Source: Hexactinellida sp. DTS-2022 (lineage: Eukaryota; Porifera; Hexactinellida). From it: a DNA stretch of 64,000 nt. The position numbers were made by a program, and so were the translations under genes. Positions 45,157 to 55,959 of the stretch are shown here, piece by piece. Below the pieces are notes generated by a model that was given only the letters and a program-made list of their open reading frames with translations, made no database searches and was not told the DNA's origin. The stretch's first letter is position 1. Each line of letters starts with the position of its first letter. Where the stretch lies: positions 5,146,001-5,210,000 of the forward strand of contig JAPNXP010000009.1 in assembly GCA_028753945.1 (NCBI GenBank), in the 5' to 3' direction.

Positions 45157-45341
45157 CAGGCTTTCATCCAGGAAAAATTTCCCGCGGGCCTAGATTAAGT
45201 TTGAGCTCGCTCACACGCGCCTAAAATACTCAATTTGTATTACGTCTATGGGAGCATCTCTCGATTTTCGCGCGCCTAGAAAAGTTTCTTTTTGAAATTA
45301 CGCGCCTGGAGGCGCGTCGCATACGCCTGGATGAAACCCTG
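45157..45341. mobile_element. hAT MITE
   Basis: Ends CAGGCTTTCATCCAGG and CCTGGATGAAACCCTG, flanked by CTCTGTAG at 45149-45156 and 45342-45349. Inside are CGCGCCTAG repeats. Confidence 0.9.
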
Positions 45342-46003
45342 CTCTGTAGAATAATTAATGACTGCATTCCTAATTATATCAAGGATTAGTGATTACTTTC
45401 TGTAAACACGATTGCAATACCTTACATAATACAAACACCTCATATACAAATATATTTGGAATGCAATATTCATTAAGAGAATAGAATCAGACATATAAAC
45501 AATATTATGGTTAATTAATACAACAATGTTAGGTATTTTAAGCATCTCCAGGTTTTTCCAATTCCATAATCTGCGTAACTTCTATCTGAATGATCTTACT
45601 TGTGGCCATGTTCCTTCTCTCCAAATATACGTATTTGCCTTTAAAGAGGGTGAATCTCATATAAATGTAAAGCAACATATTATCTCAGAATATGACTTAC
45701 CAAAACGAGTGCATGATATTAAAATGGTGACAAATATTAGTAATGCTTATATGAGATAAGAAAGATCGAGATAACCAAAGTTATCCTAAAAAAGTAAGAG
45801 AACTACTTAGTAGAACATGGAAATAAAGAGAGAACTAGTTTATTGGTTTAGGATTTAACACATTAATCATAATATGCATGAATTCCTTTCACTGATACGA
45901 TATTAAAAGGGCGCCATTAAATATAACAGGATAGTACATCTACAAATTGTGGTAAAACTATTGCAACTCTTCTAAAACTCTGCCTGTTCAATTTAAAAAA
46001 TAA

Positions 46004-47203
46004 TTAACTATTATTTTCGAATTTAACAGAAATAATTGGTTCATAATGATTCCCAATATTTCGTATATATATCCCATTTGGGGTTGGCGCCTTCATTAAC
46101 TCTTCAAAAGTTGATCCATTCCATTCCATTCCACTTAGCAAAAATTCACCACAGATTTCCTCACTAAACATGGATTGTTCAACTATGACTTCATTACCCA
46201 GAGTACTGTCATCTACTGATGGCACTAGCAATTTGGACTCAGGGATATTAGAGGTAATAACAATTTCAGGTTGCGGGTCATCGGTAGATGACAATACCGG
46301 GACTTGTTGATTTGAAGAAGAAGAGGTATGATGCAATTTTAGACACAGAGATTCATGAAATGAGCTTAAAGTATCTGATCTTTCTCGACACGATATAATA
46401 AAGCTAGTGAATAAATCTAGTTGTTGGACTGTGATAGCTATATATGAATTCCCGAATAGCTCTAATATCCTACAACTAATGTTTTCAACTAAAATCCATG
46501 CTTCCACTAAGTTACAATTTCGCCTAATTAGTCGAATCCATTGCATTGACTCCATTAGACAGCAACTAAACTTTTTCGACTGGTCGTGGAGTTTGTCATC
46601 CACTAGCATGAACTCACCACTAACAAGCGGACACTCTAAGCTGAAAAATTTCATTGCATCTAACCATAGACTATTATTACAGTTAATGAATGACCAAAAA
46701 TGGCTATCAGTCCTCCCTGTTTGGGGAGGAGGAGAAGCTATCTTAGACATGAGACCGTAAAGCTGGCAGTCATCGCAACCAGATGCCAATAAACCTAACA
46801 AACTGTTATTCGTTACGTCTCGCTGTAAACTAGGAAAACTGAAATCGATTTCATCCAAATTCCTCTTACTGAGTTCTATAGTGTCAGGATATGAGCTAGC
46901 AGATACTAACTGAGTACTGATATGCTCTACTGCCAATTGGGATACATCATTGGTAATGATAGACTTACGCGAACTGATCATTTGCTTTACGAGATGCTGA
47001 AAGTTTCCTCTATTCAATCTCCATTTGGAGCTGAGAGAATCGCGCTTAGTAGCCTTGTTTTTTCCAAAAAGAATAATTGATAATTTTCCCCAGACAGATT
47101 TTGGCTTATGTTTGTCTCCTTTGTTCAAAGCATCTCTTACGCTATCGAAGCTTTCATAGCCGAGTTTCTGGAGAGCTTCCACGAATTGCTCTATTGAAGT
47201 CAT
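46004..47203 (-). CDS. unrecognised 399-residue protein carried by the long-TIR element
   Basis: A single open frame of 399 codons on the minus strand, starting MTSIEQFVEALQKLGYESFD and ending EPIISVKFENNS. I recognise no domain. Visible: a basic N-terminal part (residues about 30-75, KHKPKSVWGKL, GKNKATKRDSL); a cysteine-containing helical middle (SFINCNNSLWLDAMKFFSLEC, CCLMESMQWIRLIRRNC); a low-complexity Ser/Gln stretch near 295-305 (HHTSSSSNQQ); and a tail with NGIYIRNIGNHYEP, whose HY near a beta-like end faintly recalls OTU-type proteases (speculative). There is no DDE triad and no zinc-finger spacing. It lies inside a 3.9-kb element with 350-bp inverted ends, so it is either element-encoded or a captured host gene. 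The intact frame of this length suggests selection or recent arrival. Confidence 0.65.
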   Translation of the reverse strand: MTSIEQFVEALQKLGYESFDSVRDALNKGDKHKPKSVWGKLSIILFGKNKATKRDSLSSKWRLNRGNFQHLVKQMISSRKSIITNDVSQLAVEHISTQLVSASSYPDTIELSKRNLDEIDFSFPSLQRDVTNNSLLGLLASGCDDCQLYGLMSKIASPPPQTGRTDSHFWSFINCNNSLWLDAMKFFSLECPLVSGEFMLVDDKLHDQSKKFSCCLMESMQWIRLIRRNCNLVEAWILVENISCRILELFGNSYIAITVQQLDLFTSFIISCRERSDTLSSFHESLCLKLHHTSSSSNQQVPVLSSTDDPQPEIVITSNIPESKLLVPSVDDSTLGNEVIVEQSMFSEEICGEFLLSGMEWNGSTFEELMKAPTPNGIYIRNIGNHYEPIISVKFENNS

Positions 47204-47271
47204 TACTAGATGAAATTATTATTATTATTTTAATTAATCAATACATACATATATACTACTACAGTAGAACC

Positions 47272-47431
47272 TCGTTAGTACGAACACGTTTAATTAATAC
47301 GAATTTCCGGATAAGAAGAACAGTTCCACAAAATCAGGTCCCAACAATGGCGATTGAATGGGTATTACTCCGGTTAATACGAACTCCGGATAAAGCGAAC
47401 AAATTTTTATCGTCCGTTGGTATCGACTGCA
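47272..47431. mobile_element. pogo-type MITE, right end decayed
   Basis: Left end CAGTAGAACCTCGTTAGTAC after TA (47270-47271). TTCCGGATAAG and AACTCCGGATAAAGCG are inside as in 33842-34022. The right end is degraded near 47431. Confidence 0.7.
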
Positions 47432-48845
47432 TATAGTAATTATATTAGTATTCGAGGCCAGCGGTATTTCCTTCCGCCGGCCTTGGGCATCAAAACCTTG
47501 AAGGCCACGTTATTGTAAATTAAATTTTAGATCTGATCATTCAAAATGTAGTAGTAAAAATATCGGTCCGGCCATGGCCTGCCCTGGTATTATTAAAATA
47601 AATAAAAAAGTAGCTAAAAGGCAAATAAAATAAATAACTCACTTGAATTGGAAGACCAACCCTACCGGAGCCTACGCCTATGCTAATCATCATTGTAAGC
47701 CGATTTTAGTGAAATTTATGTTAAAAATATTTTTTCAAAAATGAATATTTTGTTTTGAAATTTAGATGACACGAAGTCCCAAGTGAGATATATATGTGGT
47801 TAAAAGGAAAATTTGATAAAATGAATAGTTTTTGAGTTTTTATGGAAAAACCGAGGTCTAAATTTGAGCGAAAATTGCTGAGTCATCTTAAAGAATTTTG
47901 ACATTTGGGATTATATATGGGTTGTCCCAACTTTTCTCTTCCCGATAATGTGATCACTTTTCATGTGCAACTTATACTTTTTGAGTTATTAGCCTATTAG
48001 TGAGGTTTGCGAATCGGCTGTTGAATCCGCTGCTAAGATAACACTCGTACCGAATATTCGAATATTCGTTCGAAATGATTGAACGAATATTCTTTCGTTT
48101 GCAAACGAATATTAGATAGAAACGGATATTCGTTGACTAATTTTGGACAACAACAAGACTTTTGTATAGCTTGGAGATATCGTAAATATAAATTCCTACC
48201 TAAAACTAGCTGATTATTAGTTAACTTGTGCATAATACACTTTGTAACTATTATTATCCCATTGTAACATTATGAAAACCTATTTTCCAATGTATTTTGT
48301 CTCTAGAAATTGATTTAATGCTTAGTCATGCAAACGAACGAATATTCGAATATTCCTTTCAGCCCTACTCAATTTAGCCTAGGTTTGTGCCATAATTTGG
48401 GTACCAATCTCCTGTGTTTCCTCGAACTTCAGATTCAGTAAACTGTTAAATCAATTTCCATTGTTTCTACTTGTAATAATTATATTGAACCTAATTTTAT
48501 TGTTTCAACTTGTAAAAACTATATTGATTTAACTTGTTAAATATTACTCTATTGTTTGAATTTGCTATAATTAAATTGATTTAACTTGTGAATTCGAGCT
48601 GGCTTCTATTTATTGTACTAATAAAATATACAATGGATAAAGCAAATACAATAAAATAAGGAATTTGTATACTTTACTCAACTCACCGTGGATAACATTG
48701 CTAAAATAATTACCTATTTACATAATTTATTATCTATAAATAATGAATGAATGGCATTAAATTTAAGATAGAAAACAATCGTTCCTTTGTCCTGTAACAA
48801 CTTGTTAAATGAGTCTAAACACCATGAGGCGTTCATGACATGGCG

Positions 48846-48971
48846 AAAAAATCCCAAATTGCAGCTGTGCCGACAGCATGTTCCTTTGGAGGCACTATCA
48901 ATAAACCACCACCAAAATATAGTGCCTTCAAAGGAGCATGTGTCGGCACAGCTGCAATTTTGGATTTTTTT
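48846..48971. repeat. palindromic unit P2
   Basis: Same inverted repeat as P1 (GCAGCTGTGCCGACAGCATG..complement). It is preceded and followed by copies of a longer shared unit (CTCAACTCACCGTGGATAAC near 48680 and 49497). Confidence 0.88.
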
Positions 48972-49579
48972 CTCCGTAGACGGTGCCATGCCCTGGCCAG
49001 AGCTTTATAGTTGATGAGCTGAAACTTGGCATGTAGGTGCGAAGTGACCGTCTAATTTGCACCTGGGGTTACGATTTTTGATTAACCAATTTTGGACACA
49101 TTTTTGACACCTATCAAAATTTGTCTGGTCCATAACTAAAGAAATGTTTTACTAACCCCCCAAATTTTATTTAACATTTGGATTCATAAAATTCTGCGTC
49201 TGATGGGAGAAGAAAACTTTCAATAAACGGTTTAATTTTTGCCATAAATGGGGGTTGAAATTTCTTTGTTTACTCGCACTTCAATTTCAGTAAAACTGTT
49301 AAATCTAATTCCATTGTTTCAACTTGCGATAATTATATTTTATTTAACTTGTTAAATCTTCACTATTGTTTCAACTTGCGATAATTATATTTTATTTAAC
49401 TTATAAATTCCAGCTGGCTTCTATCTAATTGTAGTACTATTACTATACAATGGATTAAATAAAATAAAATAATCTAAGGAATTTGTTGACTTTACTCAAC
49501 TCACCGTGGATAACATAGCTAAATATAAAATTAAGTATTAATATAATTTATTATCAATACATAATGAATGAATGGCATT

Positions 49580-50056
49580 AAACCAAGGTTGAAACCGCTC
49601 GAACCGAATATCAGTATTTATGAATAGTTGCCCTACCGAATACGAATACTGATATTCGGTTGAGTAACCGAATACGAATACTGATAATATTCGGTTGCTT
49701 CAACCGAATACAAATACTGATAAGATTTGGTTACGTTAACCAAATACCAGGGGCGCGGGAAGCTCCTTTTGCAGTATGATTATGAAATAAATTAATTACG
49801 AGCGCGGAAAATTGGAATCTTCTCCAATACCTTAACAATAATTTGGGATTTCGGCGTATTTACAAATGGCTGTATAATACACTGCCGAATACGAACACTG
49901 ATAATACTCGGCTACGTCAACCGAATACGAATAATTATATTATTCGGTCGGCAGACCGAATACCGAATAATTATATCAGGTTGGCAACCAAATATCAACT
50001 ATTCAGCAAATAATATTCGGTTCAACCAAATATATCAGTATTCGGTTTCAACCTTG
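49580..50056. repeat. ATTCGGTT-type inverted element between P2 and P3
   Basis: Starts AAGGTTGAAACCGCTCG and ends GGTTTCAACCTT, with AACCGAATAC repeats. A separate fragment (about 49747-49890) similar to 31080-31215 interrupts it. Confidence 0.6.
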
Positions 50057-50168
50057 CTAAACTCAAGATGGTGTATGATAGAAACAAACTTCAAATTTAT
50101 CAACCGTTCCTTGTGGCTCGGACTAATTAACAAATGGTTCTTTACACTTTGAGGCGTTGATGACTGCG

Positions 50169-50293
50169 AAAAAATCCAAAATTTCAGCTGTGCCGACAGC
50201 ATGTTCCTTTGGAGGCACTATCAATAAACCACCACCAAAATATTGTGCCACCAATGAACATGTGTCGGCACAGCTGCAATTTGGGATTTTTTT
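50169..50293. repeat. palindromic unit P3
   Basis: Third copy of the P1/P2 inverted repeat. It ends 52 bp before the start codon of the secreted-protein gene, so it lies in or near that gene's promoter. Confidence 0.87.
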
Positions 50294-50344
50294 GATATCT
50301 ATATTTCTCTATGTTAAAATTTATTAATTATTTTTCAATAGAGT

Positions 50345-51001
50345 ATGAAGCTACTTTTTACATTTTTTGTATCATTGTTTCTCTTTGAAATTCAATCCTA
50401 CACACTTCCTCTCACCTTCACGGCCAGGATAAGACCTGGAGCTATATTTCAATCCCCATTCGACAAATTATATGTTCAAATTTATGGCTCCATTATTCTG
50501 AACCAGGACAACTCTGTTGAATCTTACGTTATGAGTGAAAGGGACTACCTAGACTCGAGTCATACACAACTTAGCTCCGAAATATTTATAAATTCTAAAA
50601 CTAAATATGGTTACTACGTCACGAATGGCAAATGTGTGAAAACTCCTATTACAAGCGTCTATACTAACTGCCTTTATATACCTAGCTATATAACCTCCCA
50701 ATACTTATTATATTTCAGAATCGACGAATCTCACGTTAAGAATGTTGAAGCTAATATTACTTGTCCATCACACCCAAAGTTATTATGTGACCATTGGCAT
50801 GATACGGATATGAACATTACTGTCTATTCAGTTGGAGAAACTCTTGAAACTATGTTACTTTCTGGAATTCTGTACAAACCTATGGTTTATGACGATTTCA
50901 GAGGTTGTGAGCCCAATGCAACCTACTCAACCCCTAGTATGAAGTGTGTAGAAGAAAAGGAATTCCCACTTTGTAATTTTAATCGTAATATGGGGTTTTA
51001 A
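50345..51001 (+). CDS. small secreted protein, unrecognised
   Basis: Encodes 218 residues. Residues 1-18 (MKLLFTFFVSLFLFEIQS) are a clear signal peptide; no other membrane segment is seen. The mature part has seven cysteines (in NGKCVK, YTNCLY, NITCPS, LLCDHW, RGCEPN, MKCVEE, PLCNF) and possible N-glycosylation sites (NIT, NAT). The first half (TFTARIRPGAIFQ..DKLYVQIYGSIIL) looks beta-rich. The layout faintly resembles ependymin-like or LolA-like secreted proteins, but I cannot confirm either. It is one exon. The start is the first ATG after a palindromic repeat (P3). An odd cysteine number could mean dimer formation or an unseen further exon. Confidence 0.65.
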   Translation: MKLLFTFFVSLFLFEIQSYTLPLTFTARIRPGAIFQSPFDKLYVQIYGSIILNQDNSVESYVMSERDYLDSSHTQLSSEIFINSKTKYGYYVTNGKCVKTPITSVYTNCLYIPSYITSQYLLYFRIDESHVKNVEANITCPSHPKLLCDHWHDTDMNITVYSVGETLETMLLSGILYKPMVYDDFRGCEPNATYSTPSMKCVEEKEFPLCNFNRNMGF

Positions 51002-51212
51002 AGCCGCTCAAGCAGATTAAATTAAGAAATTCTTTTCTAAATTGTCTGTTTTTATTTGACTACAAGTTAATTATCAGTGAATTCAAAAGTATCTTATGTC
51101 TATAAATCTTATTTGAGGACATTTATTGAGAAACAAAGGAAATTACTCTTAGGATTTCTTATTACAAACCTTAAAATAATCAAAATGGATATTGTGACAT
51201 ATGACTAAAGTA

Positions 51213-51368
51213 CAGTGAACTCCCGTTAAACGAAGTCGATATAGCGAAATGGAGTTTTCCCCCAGTACACTAAATGTACTATTTCATTATACTCCGCTAT
51301 AACGAATATCCGGATATAGAGAAGAAATTTACAGGTCGCAAGCACTTCGTTATAATGAGAGTTCACTG
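51213..51368. mobile_element. mariner-type MITE
   Basis: CAGTGAACTCCCGTTAAACG at the left after TA; CGTTATAATGAGAGTTCACTG at the right (right TA lost). Short relic. Confidence 0.72.
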
Positions 51369-51495
51369 TCTGTAGCCGAATTGACCTATACCTTTGAAAA
51401 GCAAACCAAGGATGAGGCCGATTATTAAACTTTATAAGTTACTGATCTTTATATTGTAATAAACCATTATCCTACACATATACCACGATCTACTG

Positions 51496-52370
51496 CAGGG
51501 GTTCCGAACCTTTTGTAGGCCATGTACCACTTAGCAAAAAATTATTCCCCGCGTTCCCCCCATAGAAAAATTCCCATACATGAACGTAGGGTAAAACAAT
51601 ATACGTAGATTATCATTTTAATATCAAAAGTACTGAAATTTTGAAAATTATGGAATTTTATTAACCTAAAGCAGTGTTCCGCAACCTTTTAGAATCTCGA
51701 GCCCAATTTTCTATAGCCCACAGCTGTAACGAACTTAATAAACCCAGTTCAGTTCATTTCAAATTAACGCACGTTCAGTTCGTTCACGTTCACCTCCTAA
51801 CTTCAACAGTCAGTGCAGCGTTCGTTCAGTTCTTTCAACGGGCAGACCCGCGTTCGTTCTTTCGTTCATTCAGTTTGTTCAATTCGTGCGTTCATGCAAC
51901 CGTTGGCATTTGTTCAGTTCGTTCAGCGTAATGCCATAAAAGTCCTGCGTTCAGTTCAAGTTTAATAAGTTCAATACTTATAATTATAAAAATATTTATA
52001 ATGTAGATAAAGGATGACAAAGTTTATAAGATGGAGCAAAATTGGAGTTCAATCATCATAGAATGCATAGTAAGTAATTTAGAATTCCTGACGATCAATA
52101 AATTTGGCTTCTTTATAGAAGTCTTAATCAATCCATTTGTTATTCCACGGGTCTCGAATGTGTTTTAGTATTTTCAACTCGTTGAGTGGATTAAAAGTAT
52201 CAAATTGAACCTAATTTTAAACTCAATGAATTAAATTGTTTACAGTATTGATTTATTATTATTTAAGAATCACACAATAAAAATTGGATTTCTACTAACC
52301 CAGCTGGCGTTGCCCTGGAAAACCCCTCGCGTACCCCCATGGGTACGCGTACCCCGTTTGGGAACCCTTG
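51496..52370. mobile_element. hAT element, 875 bp
   Basis: Ends CAGGGGTTCCGAACCTTTT and GGGAACCCTTG, flanked by ATCTACTG at 51488-51495 and 52371-52378. A second hAT-like end (CAGTGTTCCGCAACCTTTT, 51671) and GTTCAGTTCGTTCA repeats lie inside, so it is probably composite. Confidence 0.88.
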
Positions 52371-52466
52371 ATCTACTGAATCATATTTCCGTAAATTCCT
52401 TGCTTCAAACTTTGATTGTAATTATGACTTCTAAGACAAACTCCCTAATGAGGCTCTATTTGATAC

Positions 52467-52734
52467 CAGTGCTGTGCTCCGTTACTCAATAACGGAATAA
52501 CGGTAACGGGCATCGCCGAGTAACGGTAATGGGCATCCCTTACTTATAACTAGTTACCGTTATCTTTAATCAGTTACTCTTACCATACATTACCGTACAC
52601 TGTTACCCTTTACTACGTTAAACATATCCGATTGCCGTTACTCCGCTACTTTTAATAGTCACCGTTAAGGTAACGGAAGAAATTAAGTAACGGTAACGGA
52701 GTAACGGAAGATTTAGTAACGGAGCACATCACTG
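52467..52734. mobile_element. hAT MITE with GTAACGG repeats
   Basis: Ends CAGTGCTGTGCTCCGTTAC and GTAACGGAGCACATCACTG. Flanks TTTGATAC and GTTGATAC match at 7 of 8. The inside is GTAACGGTAACGG-type repeats. Confidence 0.85.
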
Positions 52735-52872
52735 GTTGATACAGGTGCTGCATCTAGTATAGTTGGTATAAACCAAATACATTTGGGTGTGAAAACATTT
52801 CCGCGATGAATGCCTACCTCGTTCTTACTCTTACCTTATAATTGATCAATTGAAGAAGTTGGTCGAAAAGAA

Positions 52873-52992
52873 CTGTCACTGGAAAATTGGCCCGGAGGAC
52901 CAAAGTTCTATGGAAAAATGGTCATAGGACCAGTTTTTCCCATGGAATTTTGGTCCCGGATCACTTTTCCGGAGCACAATTTCCAGTGACAG
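52873..52992. repeat. inverted repeat CTGTCACTGGAAAATTG
   Basis: CTGTCACTGGAAAATTGG at the left and CAATTTCCAGTGACAG at the right. GGACCAAA(G/A)TT units are inside and again at 53090-53125. A MITE is likely; no duplication seen. Confidence 0.65.
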
Positions 52993-53574
52993 GCTTATTC
53001 ATTAATTTTTTGGTCTCAATATGACGCAAATTGCCTAGGCTACTATTATATTAAATACGGTAACTAAATTAATACAAACCTCAGAGGGACCAATTTTCCA
53101 AGGGGACCAAAATTAACGTGACAGTCCATGCTTCGTAAAAGTGTTATTCATTGTTTTATACCAGGATGCGATAATCAAAGCCAACTTGACCTCAATTTTC
53201 ATTTGATACGAAAGGTTTTATCCAAACAAATCCATTAATTATCTGACTAAAATTGATATCCTTTGAATTTTACATACTATCCTATGTAGATATGTACCAA
53301 AAATTTCCATAATCATACTTCTGAAGGATGCTACGTATGTACCTTGATACAATCTTCCTATATAGTCATAATTTATTCAGCTCTACCATTACTATTTATT
53401 GAGTAAAGATAAATTTTCAATTTATCAATGGACTTGAAGTTACCTATGGTAATTAAAAATTCAGATAGTGAAGTCTATAGCAGGGTTTCCAACCTTTTCT
53501 AACATGGGCCACATCCCAGCTTTATTTCTTATAAAGATCCGATTAATAAATTCGAACTAATTGTTTATTTACAA

Positions 53575-54021
53575 CGAGCCCTTCGGTCTCGGTCGCTTTG
53601 CAACAGATCGGTGTTACGCACCTCAAGTTAACGGCCGCAGTGCGGCCTTACTCCTCAATGTAAAAGGGATGTATCTAACAGAAAGGGACGTTATATATGT
53701 ACATCCCTTTATACAATTTTCCCTAGTTTTAATTTGTTTTTCATATTCGTGTTCAGCATACTTATTTACCTATAATACCCGTTGAAAGCAATCTTCTAGG
53801 TTGATTTTGAATTTTCATTTTTGTTTACCTATTTTTGTAAATAACAACAAAAAATATTCATATTTTAGAAATTTATGAATGCGAAATTCGTAATCAGCAA
53901 ACTTGTTTACCTATTATGACATGAAGTTAGTTTATTTCTCGTATATAAATGCGGTTTATATTCCATCACTTAAATACATCTCGGACAAATACACAAACAA
54001 AGAACATTCGAGTTTTAATAA
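53575..54021 (-). mobile_element. Helitron-like family A, inverted copy
   Basis: Minus strand: head near 54021 (ATTATTAAAACTCGAATG), tandem internal unit with AACGGGTATTATA, tail GGCCGTTAACTTGAGGTGCG .. CCGAAGGGCTCG|T at 53575. It sits beside a hAT-like end at 53482 (CAGGGTTTCCAACC). Confidence 0.68.
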
Positions 54022-54023
54022 TA

Positions 54024-54607
54024 CGAGGCCTTCGGTCTCGGTCGCTTCGCGACGGATCACTCTCTCACAAAAGTCGCGAAGCGACTTTTGTTCGTTCGTA
54101 TTAGGCACTACGCGATACAATTAACGGCCGCTTCGCGGCCTTTCCTTCCCCAAAAGCAATCACATTAATAATGAGTTTAGTAGCTCAGTAAATTTCAGTT
54201 GCACGATAAGAAAGCTCGAATCAAAATGATGCTAAATGAAAAACAGCCAATAGAATAGACAAATGATTGATTGATTAAACGAATTTATTTTCAATCAATC
54301 AGATTGGAGCCTCAGAAAATATTTCTATTAGGCACAGGCTATTTATACTAATTGAATAAGTTAGTTAATTCATACTAACAAACCCTCGAATTTAATTGGC
54401 TAACAAATTTTGACACCTTCAAATGTGAATATTTCTCTTCAAAAACCAATAGATCGTTGTCGCAGTATAAAATTACCCCTGTATACAAATTTTCAGCTTT
54501 CTGGGACTCGTAGTCTTTCAAATTAATTCTGGACAAACAAACAAACACACAAACAAACACACAAACAAACACACAAACAGACAACAATTCCTCTTTTTAT
54601 ATATAGA
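54024..54607 (-). mobile_element. Helitron-like family A relative, inverted
   Basis: Minus strand: A|TCTATATATAAAAAGAGG head with a GTTT/GTGT microsatellite (54537-54590). The tail has perfect hairpins (GGCCGCGAAGCGGCC, AAAAGTCGCGAAGCGACTTTT) and ends AAGGCCTCG|T at 54024. It inserted at the head of the copy at 53575-54021. Confidence 0.68.
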
Positions 54608-54889
54608 TAGATTAATCAAATTACAGTCTAACTATAGCTATAGATGACTACTTTTGGACTTTACTCAGATGTTCGCAGCAATATTACTACCAAACAGTAT
54701 GTGAATTTTACCCTCCTCAATCTGAGAATTACTTGTAGAGGAGTGGGAAATTTTCCCCACTTATTTCGCTAGGGGGCCCCGCTTATATCCCAGGGGGGGC
54801 GCTCCTTCCTATCTGTTATCTATAGAATGTAACATCAAGTTAAATTTTTTTGTAGTCATTTTAACTTACCCTCATTTAATATCATTATA

Positions 54890-55388
54890 CAGTGCAACTT
54901 CTATAAGTGGGGTCTCTATAAATGGGGAACATCCATAAGTGGGGAATTTTTTTACCATATTCGTATATATCCATACAAATGAACCTCTATAAGCGGGGAA
55001 GTGGGGAATGGGGGACCATAAATTTCAAGGAGTTTTTATCTCCATACAAAACAACCTCCATAAATGGGGGGAATGGACAAATCCTAACATGATTCTTATA
55101 AAATAATACAATATTTCCAATAAATCGACTCAAAAGTTCTACAGAAAAAATATTTTCGATTGATCTACTCTGATGTTTTTAGAAGAAATCACCTAGTGTA
55201 GATCAGCAGTTAACTAAATTGTCATAATATACAAATAAGAACTAGAACGTGCATTAATGTGTGTGTTATATGAATATTTTGTATAATATAGCATATATAA
55301 TGTTTTTCCAATTGAATTTTATAACCGGGGAATGGGGGCAATTGAAATTTTCCCCGTACCAGCTCCCCCACTTATAGAGGTTCCACTG
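54890..55388. mobile_element. mariner-type MITE with GGGG repeats
   Basis: Ends CAGTGCAACTTCTATAAGTG and CACTTATAGAGGTTCCACTG, TA on both sides (54888-54889, 55389-55390). TAAATGGGGA-type units lie inside the left half. Confidence 0.87.
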
Positions 55389-55959
55389 TAGTTCTCTATG
55401 GATCTATTATAACAGATTTATGATGCTTTTTTGCTTAACTTCTTGTCAACAAATTGTTAACATTTCCTCGACGGAGAGGCTATTACCTCCCTAGCGACAC
55501 CCCTGGTATGAGAATTTATAACTAAATAACTTTTATTTAGACGGTATATTTCTTGACTACCCATAGACGTCATTGGTTTTTGGTCTACAAAATTTACAGA
55601 CGGTCAGCCAACTTTTAGCGCTGTTTGTATGTGCTTCTATATACCGTTTACATATTAAGGTAGCTCTTTTACTACATTGAGATTCTTTCATACTACTATT
55701 TTAAATATAACTCCCCCCCGGGAGGCATATTACCTCTTACAGGACGAAAAAACATTAGATAGTATGTATATACTTTTCCAATAATCAATGAATTTCCGGC
55801 TATGAAATCACTAAAAGTTATTTAATCATATGTTCAATTTATTATAGAGTCCGGCTCTGTTTGTATTATGTATGTAAACTAGGCCACGATTAACTTTACC
55901 TTCGAAATCTTCCGGTCTAGTGTTTTAAAAGTAGAAATTACCTGTTATATTACTGCACA
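55389..55959. other. upstream region of the TPR gene
   Basis: Holds a decayed AGACGGT element (55540-55640) and otherwise AT-rich DNA. No second gene. Confidence 0.4.

Larger units (their letters stand above)
44143..48048. mobile_element. 3.9-kb long-TIR element, 9-bp duplication, with an unknown ORF
   Basis: Ends ACGAGTGTTATCTTAGCAGC at the left; the same sequence reads inward from the right. The arms match almost perfectly for about 350 bp (44143-44490 against 48048-47700). The left arm carries an extra diverged tandem copy (about 44505-44840). ACCGAATAT flanks both ends (44134-44142, 48049-48057). Long TIRs plus a 9-bp duplication fit a Mutator-like (TIR-MULE) element, but no DDE transposase is seen. 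Cargo: the 399-residue ORF 46004-47203 (-) and small nested MITEs. The near-identical arms suggest a recent insertion. Confidence 0.87.
43930..48367. mobile_element. hAT element holding a MITE and a long-TIR element
   Basis: Ends TAGGGCTGAAACGAAT and ATTCCTTTCAGCCCTA, flanked by CTCAATTT at 43922-43929 and 48368-48375. Without its insertions it is a small element of GAATATTCG repeats. It contains the mariner-type MITE 43947-44130 and the long-TIR element 44143-48048. Confidence 0.88.

Noticed and set aside
45526-45759. 77-codon + strand frame inside the long-TIR element
   Set aside because: Open and AT-rich but without any recognisable motif, and length is not unusual for the region. It might be a small element gene; not enough to call.
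51674-51931. 85-codon + frame
   Set aside because: Reads through GTTCAGTTCGTTCA repeats within a hAT element.
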